In this document: positions 30,641 to 38,451 of the stretch, in pieces
How positions within the stretch are numbered: position 1 is the stretch's first letter
How the letters are laid out: each line of letters begins with the position of its first letter
Assembly: GCA_947566645.1 (NCBI GenBank)
Contig: CANOKL010000003.1
Coordinates: forward strand, 1 to 64,000
DNA from: an uncultured Lachnospiraceae bacterium
GTDB lineage: Bacteria; Bacillota; Clostridia; Lachnospirales; Lachnospiraceae
DNA: 64,000 bases
Direction: 5' to 3'
Program-made: the position numbers and the translations under genes
Notes under the pieces: generated by a model
The model's input: the letters and a program-made list of their open reading frames with translations, nothing else
Databases searched by the model: none
Told to the model about the DNA's origin: nothing

Positions 30641-32818
30641 TTAGATTCCGCTTATGCGGTATACATAATTGTCCCGCATGAACTTCGTATATTTTTTCTT
30701 TACTTTCTTCTTTTTAATCTTGCCTTTTACTTTGACCTTTTTTGTCACTTTTTTATAGTAGATCTTATAATAGGAACGGTAAAAGGATGCATAATATTTC
30801 TTCCCTATATGGAAGATGCTTTCGATCTCATATCCTTTTTTTGCATTAATTTTTGCGATGTAATTGCCGTCCCAGTCATAAACTGTGATGATGTTGTATG
30901 CCTGGCTTGAATATTTCGGGCTCTGTGCCACCAGAATGTAGTCACTGGTTGCATCAATCCCCTGTATCTTGTAATCATTCTTCTTGCTGGCCTTTACGTA
31001 TTGTATCGGGTTCATCTCGGCATCAAGAATAATGAAATTATAATTATGACTTAATAGTATAGCATACTGTTTCCGTGTCTTATCATATGCGATTCCGGAA
31101 AATGCAGTAGCGCCTGCTGCATCTGATGTGGTCCCGCCTGCAAGCTTGTTCGGCAGGGTTATGTGCCGGTTTTCGATGATTCCCAGAGTATTCGGGTCTA
31201 TAGAGATCAATGCTTTGGGATCCGTTCCTGTGCACTGGACAACTACAAGAAGGTTTTTGTCTGGATTGTAAGTCATATCATTTCCGCTTCCCAGATACAT
31301 GGCGCCAGATACAACCACAACTTGCCGGGTAGAGTGATGAACCTTTACAATTTTGCTGTAATAATTACTTTTATTAAGCAGAACGTAATACGAATACGTG
31401 CCGTCAGTACAGGAGCCCTGGAGGACGTCATGCTGGAACATTACCTGCTTTGCAAAGGAGCGGAGTTCAAGCTTCTTTTTCCCCTTTTTCAAAATGGTTG
31501 CTTTGGCAGTTTTTGTTGACTTTACATTACTTGATGCAGCCCAGGCGGAAAAATATGTTTTCCCGTTTTTCTTTATAAAGGTACGGATTCTTACATAATA
31601 GTTCTGTTTTTTGGCCAGGCCGGAGAGGGTATAGGCGGCCTGGCTGCCGTCTCTCAGAGTTACCTTTTTTACCCCTTGGAACAGACTGTTTTTTGAATAC
31701 TGTATCTGGTAGCCTGATGCATATTTGTTTACTTTCCAGGTTACCTTCATCTTTGTGGAGGACTTCCTGGTCAGGCCCGTTACCTTTGGAACATTAACTT
31801 TTGTATAGCTTTTTTCATTCGAATAAATACTTTCTGATGTGCCGTTGTATGTTGTAACGACGTAGGCATAGGTGTTGCCGTTTTTCGCAGAAGTATCACG
31901 CCAGGAGATTTCGCCCGGCTGTGTGATGGTATAGACCTTTGTCCATGTGTTTTTTGTCAGAAGCCTCCGGTATACATAATAGCCGGAAGCGCTGACCGGG
32001 CGATTCCAGCGAAGCTGTATGCCATTCGAAGCCACCTCTGTGGTCAGAGACGGGGGCAGGAGATATACAACCTTCTTGTTCTCGCTGGCTTCACCCTTTT
32101 CACTGCCCGCATAAGCTTTCACACAATAATAGTAAGTGGATCCCACAGCTACGTCTGAATCAATATAGTTTAAAACATCCTCGCCTTTGGTCTTTACCAG
32201 TACCTGCCAGGTTCCGCCGGATATCTTTCTCTTTATATAGTAGCCTTTGGCACCGGCGATCTTTTCCCACGTAAGGCTGATGCCGTTGCTGACAAGCCGG
32301 ACCTCCGTAAAATTCCCTTTGCTGTTAGTAATATCCGGTTCTTCCGGCTGCTGGGGGTTGTCCGGATCCGTCTGCTGCGTGTCGTCCGGATCCGTCTGCT
32401 GTGGATTATCCGGATCCACCGTCTGCTGCGAATTATCTGGGTCCACCGGCTGCTGTGGATTATCCTGGTCCGCTGGCTGCGGTGTGTCATCCGGATCGGC
32501 CGGCTGCTGTGGATTTCCCGGGTCCGCCGGCTGCTGCGTGTCGTCCGGATCCGCTGGCTGTTGCGGATTATCCGGATCCGGCTGCTGCGTGTCATCTGGA
32601 TCCGCTGGTTGCTGCGGGGTGCCTGGAAGGTCTCCCTGTGAAGGTGTGTCACTGTCTGCAGAGGGTGTAGTATCATCCTGTGAGGCATCCCTGACGGATT
32701 GAAACGGTTTTACATCTGCTGCCGGAAGATCCGATGCATGCGCCGGATATAAACTGGCTGGAAATAACAGCGTTGCTGCTAGTGCGAGTGATAAGAATCT
32801 TTTTGTTGCTTTTTTCAA
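30641..32818 (-). CDS. Secreted FN3-repeat protein with Pro/Asp/Gln repeat linker
   Basis: A 725-residue exported protein of unknown function. Signal peptide at 1-28 (ending YPAHAS); a low-complexity stretch at about 55-165 of repeated units such as DPDNPQQPADPDDTQQP; then three fibronectin-type-III-like domains (about 170-445; SYYVRIRTF-type strands and GYYIKRK/GYYVYRR/GYQIQYS starts); and a C-terminal region of about 270 residues with repeated strand patterns (YSYYVLLNKSNYYSKIVKV, DMTYNPDKNLLVVVQ, GIAYDKTRKQYAILLS, IFHIGKKYYASFYRS) that looks like a beta-propeller. The tail is very basic (KKVKVKGKIKKKK). No LPXTG. The linker probably spans the cell wall. Confidence 0.8.
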   Translation of the reverse strand: MKKATKRFLSLALAATLLFPASLYPAHASDLPAADVKPFQSVRDASQDDTTPSADSDTPSQGDLPGTPQQPADPDDTQQPDPDNPQQPADPDDTQQPADPGNPQQPADPDDTPQPADQDNPQQPVDPDNSQQTVDPDNPQQTDPDDTQQTDPDNPQQPEEPDITNSKGNFTEVRLVSNGISLTWEKIAGAKGYYIKRKISGGTWQVLVKTKGEDVLNYIDSDVAVGSTYYYCVKAYAGSEKGEASENKKVVYLLPPSLTTEVASNGIQLRWNRPVSASGYYVYRRLLTKNTWTKVYTITQPGEISWRDTSAKNGNTYAYVVTTYNGTSESIYSNEKSYTKVNVPKVTGLTRKSSTKMKVTWKVNKYASGYQIQYSKNSLFQGVKKVTLRDGSQAAYTLSGLAKKQNYYVRIRTFIKKNGKTYFSAWAASSNVKSTKTAKATILKKGKKKLELRSFAKQVMFQHDVLQGSCTDGTYSYYVLLNKSNYYSKIVKVHHSTRQVVVVSGAMYLGSGNDMTYNPDKNLLVVVQCTGTDPKALISIDPNTLGIIENRHITLPNKLAGGTTSDAAGATAFSGIAYDKTRKQYAILLSHNYNFIILDAEMNPIQYVKASKKNDYKIQGIDATSDYILVAQSPKYSSQAYNIITVYDWDGNYIAKINAKKGYEIESIFHIGKKYYASFYRSYYKIYYKKVTKKVKVKGKIKKKKVKKKYTKFMRDNYVYRISGI
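32338..32625. repeat. Tandem imperfect repeats inside the FN3 protein gene
   Basis: About 15 units of 18-24 bases coding DP(D/G)(N/D)(P/T)QQP(A) variants on the minus strand, with recurring TCCGGATCCG and GGCTGCTG strings. Units are not CRISPR-like: no unique spacers, and the coding frame is kept throughout. Length variation between strains is expected. Confidence 0.8.
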
Positions 32819-33071
32819 TTTCCTCTCCCCTTTTTCTTTTTTATAATCCCACCATCAATAGATTACCATAATCTGCAATTTTCCTCAATGGTTTCTTCTT
32901 TAAAAAATTATACACTAATTTCTTAAAAAAAAATTGAAGCAAAAAATGTATATTGTTCTGATGCAGCGGACATAATAATCTCGTATCATAAATGTACTCA
33001 AAAGAGTGCATGATCAGTAACAGTGAATGTATCAGGCTGTTACAATTATAAAAGTTTTAGGAGGAATTGAC

Positions 33072-33260
33072 ATGAGCAAGAATTATAGTTCAAGCAATGC
33101 ATCAAACCAGAATGCATCCAACCAGAATGCATCCAACCAGAATTCTTCTAACAAGAATTCAACAAACAAGAACGCATCCAATCAGAATTCCAGCAACAGG
33201 AATGCATCCAGCCAGAATTCTTCTAACAAGAATTCCAGCAACGAGAACAGCAATTACTAA
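33072..33260 (+). CDS. Asn/Ser-rich repetitive small protein
   Basis: A 62-residue protein made almost entirely of Asn, Ser, Gln, Lys and Ala in five-residue steps (NASNQ, NSSNK, NSTNK, NSSNR). No hydrophobic residue occurs after the start region. A clear ribosome site (AGGAGG, seven bases before ATG) and a terminator after it support a real gene. Composition recalls gamma-type small acid-soluble spore proteins and other spore-associated Asn-rich peptides, but their motifs are absent. Function unknown. Confidence 0.7.
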   Translation: MSKNYSSSNASNQNASNQNASNQNSSNKNSTNKNASNQNSSNRNASSQNSSNKNSSNENSNY

Positions 33261-33278
33261 TCAGTAATCAGACACCAG

Positions 33279-33316
33279 GAGCCGCCGCACAGGAATCTAA
33301 TGTGCAGCGGCTCTTG
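33279..33316 (+). terminator. Intrinsic terminator after the Asn/Ser-rich gene
   Basis: GAGCCGCCGCAC pairs with GTGCAGCGGCTC (one mismatch), followed by TTG. It is 18 bases after the stop. Confidence 0.75.
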
Positions 33317-33382
33317 TGCTTGACAAATATATGTGTTAACAAGTAAGATAAATGGGTAATAAAAGGTGGATTGGAGAATGAT

Positions 33383-34549
33383 ATGAAGCGTTTTGAATTG
33401 ATCGCCCCCTGTCATTTTGGGCTTGAGGCAGTGCTGAAAAGGGAGATTGCAGGCCTGGGCTACGAGATTTCGGAGGTGGAGGACGGGCGCGTCACCTTCT
33501 GGGGCGATGAAGGCGCCGTATGCCGCGCCAATATATTTTTAAGGACAGCGGAGAGAGTTCTGATCAAGGCAGCCAGTTTTTCCGCCGTTACTTTTGACGA
33601 ACTATTTGAAAAGACAAGGGCAGTGCCATGGGAGGACTACATACCGGAAGACGGGAAATGCTGGGTCGCAAAGGCGGCATCTATAAAAAGCAGGCTGTAC
33701 AGCCCCTCTGATATTCAGTCGATTATGAAGAAAGCGATTGCCGGGCGTCTGTCGGAGAAGTATCATATGGACTGGCTTCCCGAGGACGGGGAGGCGTATC
33801 CTCTGAGGGTATTTCTTAAGAAGGACAAGGTGACAGTTGGAATTGACACATCCGGGGTATCACTCCATAAGAGGGGCTACCGTGAGGTGTCGGGGAAGGC
33901 TCCAATTACGGAGACCCTTGCCTGTGCACTGATCATGCTGACACCCTGGAGGAAAGACCGGATTCTTGTGGATCCGTTTTGCGGAAGCGGGACATTTCCT
34001 ATAGAAGCGGCCATGATGGCGGCAGGGATTGCCCCTGGGGTGAACCGTTCCTTTACGGCAGAAGCCTGGGCGAATCTGATACCAAAAAAGCTGTGGTATG
34101 AGGCGGTAAATGAGGCGAATGACTTGATGGACGAGAACCCGGACGTGGATATCCAGGGCTATGATGTAGATCCGTCAGTTATCCGGGTTGCCAGGAGAAA
34201 CGCAAGGGAAGCAGGAGTAGACCATCTGATCCACTTTCAGGAGAGAGATGTGCGGTCGTTGAGTCATCCGAAGAAATACGGCTTTATCATTACGAACCCG
34301 CCCTACGGGGAGCGGCTGGAGGATAAGAAGGATCTTCCGGCGCTTTACCAGGCATTTGGAGAGAGCTTCCGGAGGCTTGACTCCTGGTCAGCCTATATGA
34401 TTACCTCCTATGAGGATGCCGAGAGGTATTTTGGACGGAAGGCGGACAAGAACCGGAAGATCTATAACGGGATGCTGAAGACGTATTTTTACCAGTTCCA
34501 GGGGCCGAAGCCTGGCCGTATTGGACAGAGAAGAGAGCAACAGGAATAA
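33383..34549 (+). CDS. THUMP-domain class I RNA methyltransferase (RlmL/YpsC type)
   Basis: A 388-residue enzyme predicted to methylate a guanosine N2 in 23S rRNA. The N-terminal ferredoxin-like/THUMP part (FELIAPCHFGLEAVLKREI, SIKSRLYSPSDIQSIM) binds RNA; the C-terminal Rossmann methyltransferase has DPFCGSGTFPIEAA, GYDVDPSVIRVARRNA and the catalytic ITNPPYGERL. ATG 33383 follows GGAG by six bases; an upstream TTG is less well placed. It leads a run with rdgB and a phosphoesterase. Confidence 0.92.
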   Translation: MKRFELIAPCHFGLEAVLKREIAGLGYEISEVEDGRVTFWGDEGAVCRANIFLRTAERVLIKAASFSAVTFDELFEKTRAVPWEDYIPEDGKCWVAKAASIKSRLYSPSDIQSIMKKAIAGRLSEKYHMDWLPEDGEAYPLRVFLKKDKVTVGIDTSGVSLHKRGYREVSGKAPITETLACALIMLTPWRKDRILVDPFCGSGTFPIEAAMMAAGIAPGVNRSFTAEAWANLIPKKLWYEAVNEANDLMDENPDVDIQGYDVDPSVIRVARRNAREAGVDHLIHFQERDVRSLSHPKKYGFIITNPPYGERLEDKKDLPALYQAFGESFRRLDSWSAYMITSYEDAERYFGRKADKNRKIYNGMLKTYFYQFQGPKPGRIGQRREQQE

Positions 34550-34565
34550 TAGAGAGGCAGAGTAT

Positions 34566-35195
34566 ATGGATAAAATTATATTTGCTACGGGAAATCAGAA
34601 TAAGATGATAGAGATCCGGATGATACTTGCTGATCTGGGAGCGGAGATCTTATCCCAGAAGGAGGCTGGAATTGATGCATCAGTGGTGGAAGACGGGACA
34701 ACCTTTGAGGAAAATGCGCTGATTAAGGCGAGGGGAATCGCGGAGGCGGCACACAGGATGCCAGAGTACCAGGATGCAGTTATCCTGGCGGATGATTCTG
34801 GACTTGAGATTGACTATCTGGGGAAGGAGCCGGGAATCTATTCTGCCAGGTATATGGGGGAGGATACTTCCTATGATATTAAGAACCAGGCGCTTCTTGA
34901 CAGGCTTTCGGGCGTGCCGGATGAGGAGCGAACTGCGCGGTTTGTCTGTGCCATTGCGGCAGCATTTCCGGACGGGACAAGCCAGGTGGTCAGAGGGACA
35001 ATGGAAGGGATCATTGGTCATGAGATCACGGGTGAAAATGGATTTGGCTATGACCCGATCTTTTACCTTCCGGAGTACGGGTGCACAAGCGCGCAGCTTG
35101 CGCCGGAGAAGAAAAATGAACTGAGCCACAGGGGAGAGGGACTTCGGAAGATGCGGAGGATCCTTGAAGAAAAAACGGGGAGTAAAATTTTATGA
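34566..35195 (+). CDS. rdgB: XTP/dITP diphosphatase (RdgB/HAM1 family)
   Basis: A 209-residue pyrophosphatase that removes non-canonical purine nucleotides (XTP, ITP, dITP). Signature strings: IIFATGNQNKMIEI, ILADDSGLEIDYL, PGIYSARYMGE, GFGYDPIFYLPE and ELSHRGEGLRKM. ATG 34566 gives the standard length. The stop overlaps the next gene by four bases (ATGA), a common rdgB-yfcE pairing in Clostridia. Confidence 0.95.
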   Translation: MDKIIFATGNQNKMIEIRMILADLGAEILSQKEAGIDASVVEDGTTFEENALIKARGIAEAAHRMPEYQDAVILADDSGLEIDYLGKEPGIYSARYMGEDTSYDIKNQALLDRLSGVPDEERTARFVCAIAAAFPDGTSQVVRGTMEGIIGHEITGENGFGYDPIFYLPEYGCTSAQLAPEKKNELSHRGEGLRKMRRILEEKTGSKIL

Positions 35196-35674
35196 GAGTA
35201 TTGATTGTCAGCGACACACATAAGTCGCACAGAAATCTGGAGAGAGTGCTTGAAAAGGAAACGGGAATTGACATGATGATCCACTTAGGTGATGTGGAGG
35301 GGGCAGAGGATTATATAGAAGCCCTCGCAGGGTGCCCGGTACATATGGTGGGAGGAAATAATGATTTCTTCTCGGATCTTCCAAGGGAGGAGGAATTCCA
35401 GATCGGGAAGAAGCATATCTTTATTACCCACGGGCATTATTACTGTGTCGCCCTCAACGAAGAGCGCCTGAAGGAGGAGGCGCGCGGACGGGGAGCGGAT
35501 GTGGTGATGTATGGACATACCCACAGGCCGTCTCTTACTGAGGAAGATGATCTTGTGACGCTGAATCCTGGAAGTATTGCATACCCCAGGCAGATGGGAC
35601 GTAAGGGAAGCTATATTATCATGGATGTGGACGAGGACGGAAGTATGCATTTTGATGTGCGGTACTGTGACTGA
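35192..35674 (+). CDS. YfcE/MJ0936-type metallophosphoesterase
   Basis: A 160-residue calcineurin-like phosphodiesterase with all metal motifs: VSDTHKSHRNL, HLGDVEG, MVGGNNDF, FITHGHYY and MYGHTHRP. Small enzymes of this family hydrolyse phosphodiesters; the natural substrate is unknown. It is translationally coupled to rdgB. Confidence 0.92.
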   Translation: MRVLIVSDTHKSHRNLERVLEKETGIDMMIHLGDVEGAEDYIEALAGCPVHMVGGNNDFFSDLPREEEFQIGKKHIFITHGHYYCVALNEERLKEEARGRGADVVMYGHTHRPSLTEEDDLVTLNPGSIAYPRQMGRKGSYIIMDVDEDGSMHFDVRYCD

Positions 35675-35686
35675 GGCAGACAGAGT

Positions 35687-36361
35687 ATGAGACTTTTATA
35701 TGCTGAGGATGAGAGGGCTATGTCAGAGGCTGTCGTGGATATTCTGACTTATCATAACTATATTGTGGACGCAGTATATGACGGGGAGGAGGCGCTTGCC
35801 TATGCCAGGACCGGGGAGTATGACGGGATTATTCTTGATATTATGATGCCGGAGCCAGACGGCCTGGAGGTGCTTGGAACCCTCCGCCGTGAGGGATTCC
35901 GGACGCCGGTGCTGCTCCTTACGGCAAAGTCGGAGACAGAGGATCAGATAAAGGGACTGGATCTGGGGGCGGATGACTATCTGCCCAAGCCATTTTCCAT
36001 GAATCTTCTGCTTGCCCGTGTCCGTGCCATGCTCCGTCGCAGGGAGGAATATACGCCCGATATTCTGACCTGCGGAAATATATCGCTGAACCGGCAGAGT
36101 TATGAACTGGCGGGGGAGGGAGGAGTGCAGGTTCTTCCAAGACTGGAATACCAGCTTATGGAGCTTCTGATGCTGAATCAGGGCATCTGTCTGTCCACAG
36201 AGACTCTGCTTGTGAAAGTGTGGGGTTATAATACAGAGACGGAGCCCGGGACAGTGTGGGTGTACATTTCCTACTTGCGCAGGCGCCTTGCGGCATTAAA
36301 AGCCAATGTGGTGGTTACAGCCAGGCGCGGTGTGGGATATACGCTGGAGGTAAAGGAATGA
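35687..36361 (+). CDS. OmpR/PhoB-family response regulator
   Basis: A 224-residue regulator: receiver domain (LLYAEDERAMSEAVVDIL, phospho-acceptor Asp in GIILDIMMPEPDG, LLLTAKSETEDQIKGLDLGADDYLPKPF) and a winged-helix output domain (LPRLEYQLMELLMLNQG, VWVYISYLRRRL, TARRGVGYTLE). The stop overlaps the kinase start (ATGA at 36358). Targets unknown. Confidence 0.95.
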   Translation: MRLLYAEDERAMSEAVVDILTYHNYIVDAVYDGEEALAYARTGEYDGIILDIMMPEPDGLEVLGTLRREGFRTPVLLLTAKSETEDQIKGLDLGADDYLPKPFSMNLLLARVRAMLRRREEYTPDILTCGNISLNRQSYELAGEGGVQVLPRLEYQLMELLMLNQGICLSTETLLVKVWGYNTETEPGTVWVYISYLRRRLAALKANVVVTARRGVGYTLEVKE

Positions 36362-37635
36362 TAAAGGCTCTGCAGATAAAATTTGTAGTTACTGCGATGG
36401 CAGCGGTTACGGTGCTGATGCTTCTGATGCTCGGAGCCGTGAACGCTGCCAATCTTATTATTACGGGAAATGAGATTGAAAGAAGGCTTGAACTGATATC
36501 AGGGGAGGAGGCAGATCCCGGAATGAAGCCAGACATGGATCCTGGGAAGGGGCATGAGCCTGGTGCACCGCCGCCGGGTCTTGATATGAGGGCTCCTAAA
36601 AATGATTATGATACGGTGATGTCTTCGAATTTTTTCGTGCTCCGGTTTGATGAAAATGGGAGTATTGTTTACGTGGATGTGAGCCGGACTTCGGCGGTGA
36701 GTGAAGAAGACGCAAAAGCATATGCACAGGAGGTATACCAGACAGGAAAGGAGACAGGAAAAAACGGAAGGTTCCGGTATCTGGTCCGCAGCAGCCCTGT
36801 GGGACAGGGCAAGACGGTTATATTTCTTGACATATCGGATGAGAGGGTGTCCGGCCTGCGGGTGCTCCTGCTGTCGGGCGCTGCGGGGTGTGTCTGCTGG
36901 GCGCTGATGTTTGCGTTTGTGGCCCTGCTTTCCAGGCGCGCAATCCGTCCCATTGCAGAGAGTATGGAGAGACAGAAACAGTTTGTGACAAATGCGGGCC
37001 ATGAGATCAAGACTCCGCTTGCTATTATCCAGTCTAATACAGAGGCGATGGAGCTCTATAACGGGGAAAATAAGTGGAGCAGAAATATTAAGGAGCAGAC
37101 TATGCGCCTTGACGGTCTGATGAAGAATCTGCTTGCCCTTGCGCGTATGGATGAAGGGGAAATGAAGGGAAAAGCAGATGAGTTTTCTGAAGGCAGCCTG
37201 TTGGCGGAAGTTGTGGATGAATTTATGGAGCCTTTTAAGCTCCGGGGAATTTCTGTCCAGACGGATATCCGGGAGGATGTCTGTATCTGTGCTGACCGGG
37301 AACAGGTGGGGCAGCTGTTTGGGATTCTGCTTGATAACGCATTGAAATATACGGATGACCATGGCCAGGTGAGGTGTGCGGTCTGCAGAAGTGGGGAACG
37401 GATCGTCATCCGGGTGGAGAATACCTGTGAGGTGCTTCCGGATGTTCCGCCTGAGAAGCTGTTTGACCGGTTTTACCGGGCGGATGGGGCGCGTACGCAG
37501 AAAGGTCATGGGGGATATGGGATCGGGCTTTCAATGGCGCGGTTTATTGCTGAGGCCAACGGAGGGACAATCGGGGCGGAGTATAGGGAAGGGAATGTGG
37601 TTCGCTTTGAGGTGGGGTGGCTGCCGGGGGAATAA
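36358..37635 (+). CDS. Membrane sensor histidine kinase
   Basis: A 425-residue kinase with two membrane segments (about 8-30 and 160-185) enclosing an extracytoplasmic region that includes a Pro/Gly-rich insert, a phospho-acceptor motif TNAGHEIKTPLAIIQSN and an ATPase domain (ILLDNALKYTDDHGQV, GHGGYGIGLSMA). The ATG at 36358 is set by the ATGA overlap with the regulator. Together they form a two-component system, possibly governing nearby surface genes such as the lipoprotein at 38452; that link is an inference. Confidence 0.94.
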   Translation: MIKALQIKFVVTAMAAVTVLMLLMLGAVNAANLIITGNEIERRLELISGEEADPGMKPDMDPGKGHEPGAPPPGLDMRAPKNDYDTVMSSNFFVLRFDENGSIVYVDVSRTSAVSEEDAKAYAQEVYQTGKETGKNGRFRYLVRSSPVGQGKTVIFLDISDERVSGLRVLLLSGAAGCVCWALMFAFVALLSRRAIRPIAESMERQKQFVTNAGHEIKTPLAIIQSNTEAMELYNGENKWSRNIKEQTMRLDGLMKNLLALARMDEGEMKGKADEFSEGSLLAEVVDEFMEPFKLRGISVQTDIREDVCICADREQVGQLFGILLDNALKYTDDHGQVRCAVCRSGERIVIRVENTCEVLPDVPPEKLFDRFYRADGARTQKGHGGYGIGLSMARFIAEANGGTIGAEYREGNVVRFEVGWLPGE

Positions 37636-37726
37636 TTTTTTACACGAAGTGGCGCCTTATCTTACCAGGATGAGGGCGCTGCTTTTTGCGTGCTGCATAA
37701 AAGGCCTGTATGGGACGAATAAATGG

Positions 37727-38281
37727 TTAAGATATATCTAAATCACTAAAGTCAATCCATAGATCGTTAAAGATATTCGCGGTTATATTTTCTTCGAATG
37801 TGCAGGACTTCACTTCAAAGTCTGGCTTTTCAAGATGGTATATAAAAATCTTTTTGCTGCGCGGGTCAACAATCCAGTATTCTCTCACCCCGGCATCTGC
37901 ATATAGATTTAGCTTACGGATATAGTCATGGCTGGAATTACTGGGGGAAATAATCTCTATGATCCAGTCCGGCGCGCCGGTGCATCCCCGGTCTGTCAGT
38001 TTGTTTTTGTCACAGATTACACTTATATCTGGCTCTACTATGGTCTTATCATCATCCGCAAATAATTTGACTGCAAATGGAGCAGGGTAAATTCTGCAGG
38101 AGCCTTTCCTGGAATTAATATAATTAGCAATCCTGACATGGAGAAAAGACAGGATTTCCTGGTGCATCCGGCCAGGTGCAGCCATATAGTAAATTTGTCC
38201 GCCAATTAACTCTGCCCGGACATCTTCTGGAAGCGCATAATAGTCTTCTTCGGTATAAACTTCTAATTGTACTAATGCCAT
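37727..38281 (-). CDS. Uma2-family (DUF820) endonuclease-like protein
   Basis: A 184-residue PD-(D/E)XK-fold protein. Motifs: AELIGGQIYYMAAPGRMHQEI, TIVEPDISVICDKN, GAPDWIIEIISPSN and REYWIVDPRSKKIFIY. The family is plentiful in cyanobacteria and also found in clostridia; the nuclease role is predicted from fold only. It is a single gene, convergent with the two-component system. Confidence 0.88.
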   Translation of the reverse strand: MALVQLEVYTEEDYYALPEDVRAELIGGQIYYMAAPGRMHQEILSFLHVRIANYINSRKGSCRIYPAPFAVKLFADDDKTIVEPDISVICDKNKLTDRGCTGAPDWIIEIISPSNSSHDYIRKLNLYADAGVREYWIVDPRSKKIFIYHLEKPDFEVKSCTFEENITANIFNDLWIDFSDLDIS

Positions 38282-38451
38282 AATGGATCTCCTTTCTAAA
38301 TAGTCATTTTTATTACTTAAAGCTATTATAACATATGTAGGTTTTAATAACAGGGTAAAATATAGTAACTAAGTTTCATTTAAGGTTAGCAGAGTATACT
38401 GATGCTGACACGAATTAATGGCAGTCAGTATAGACCGGAAAGGAGACTTTT

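Noticed and set aside
32247..32702. Long open frames on both strands (Cys/Gly-rich on plus, Arg/Ser/Thr-rich on minus) over the FN3 protein gene
   Set aside because: They are by-products of the DPDNPQQP repeat DNA read in other frames; no ribosome sites and extreme composition.
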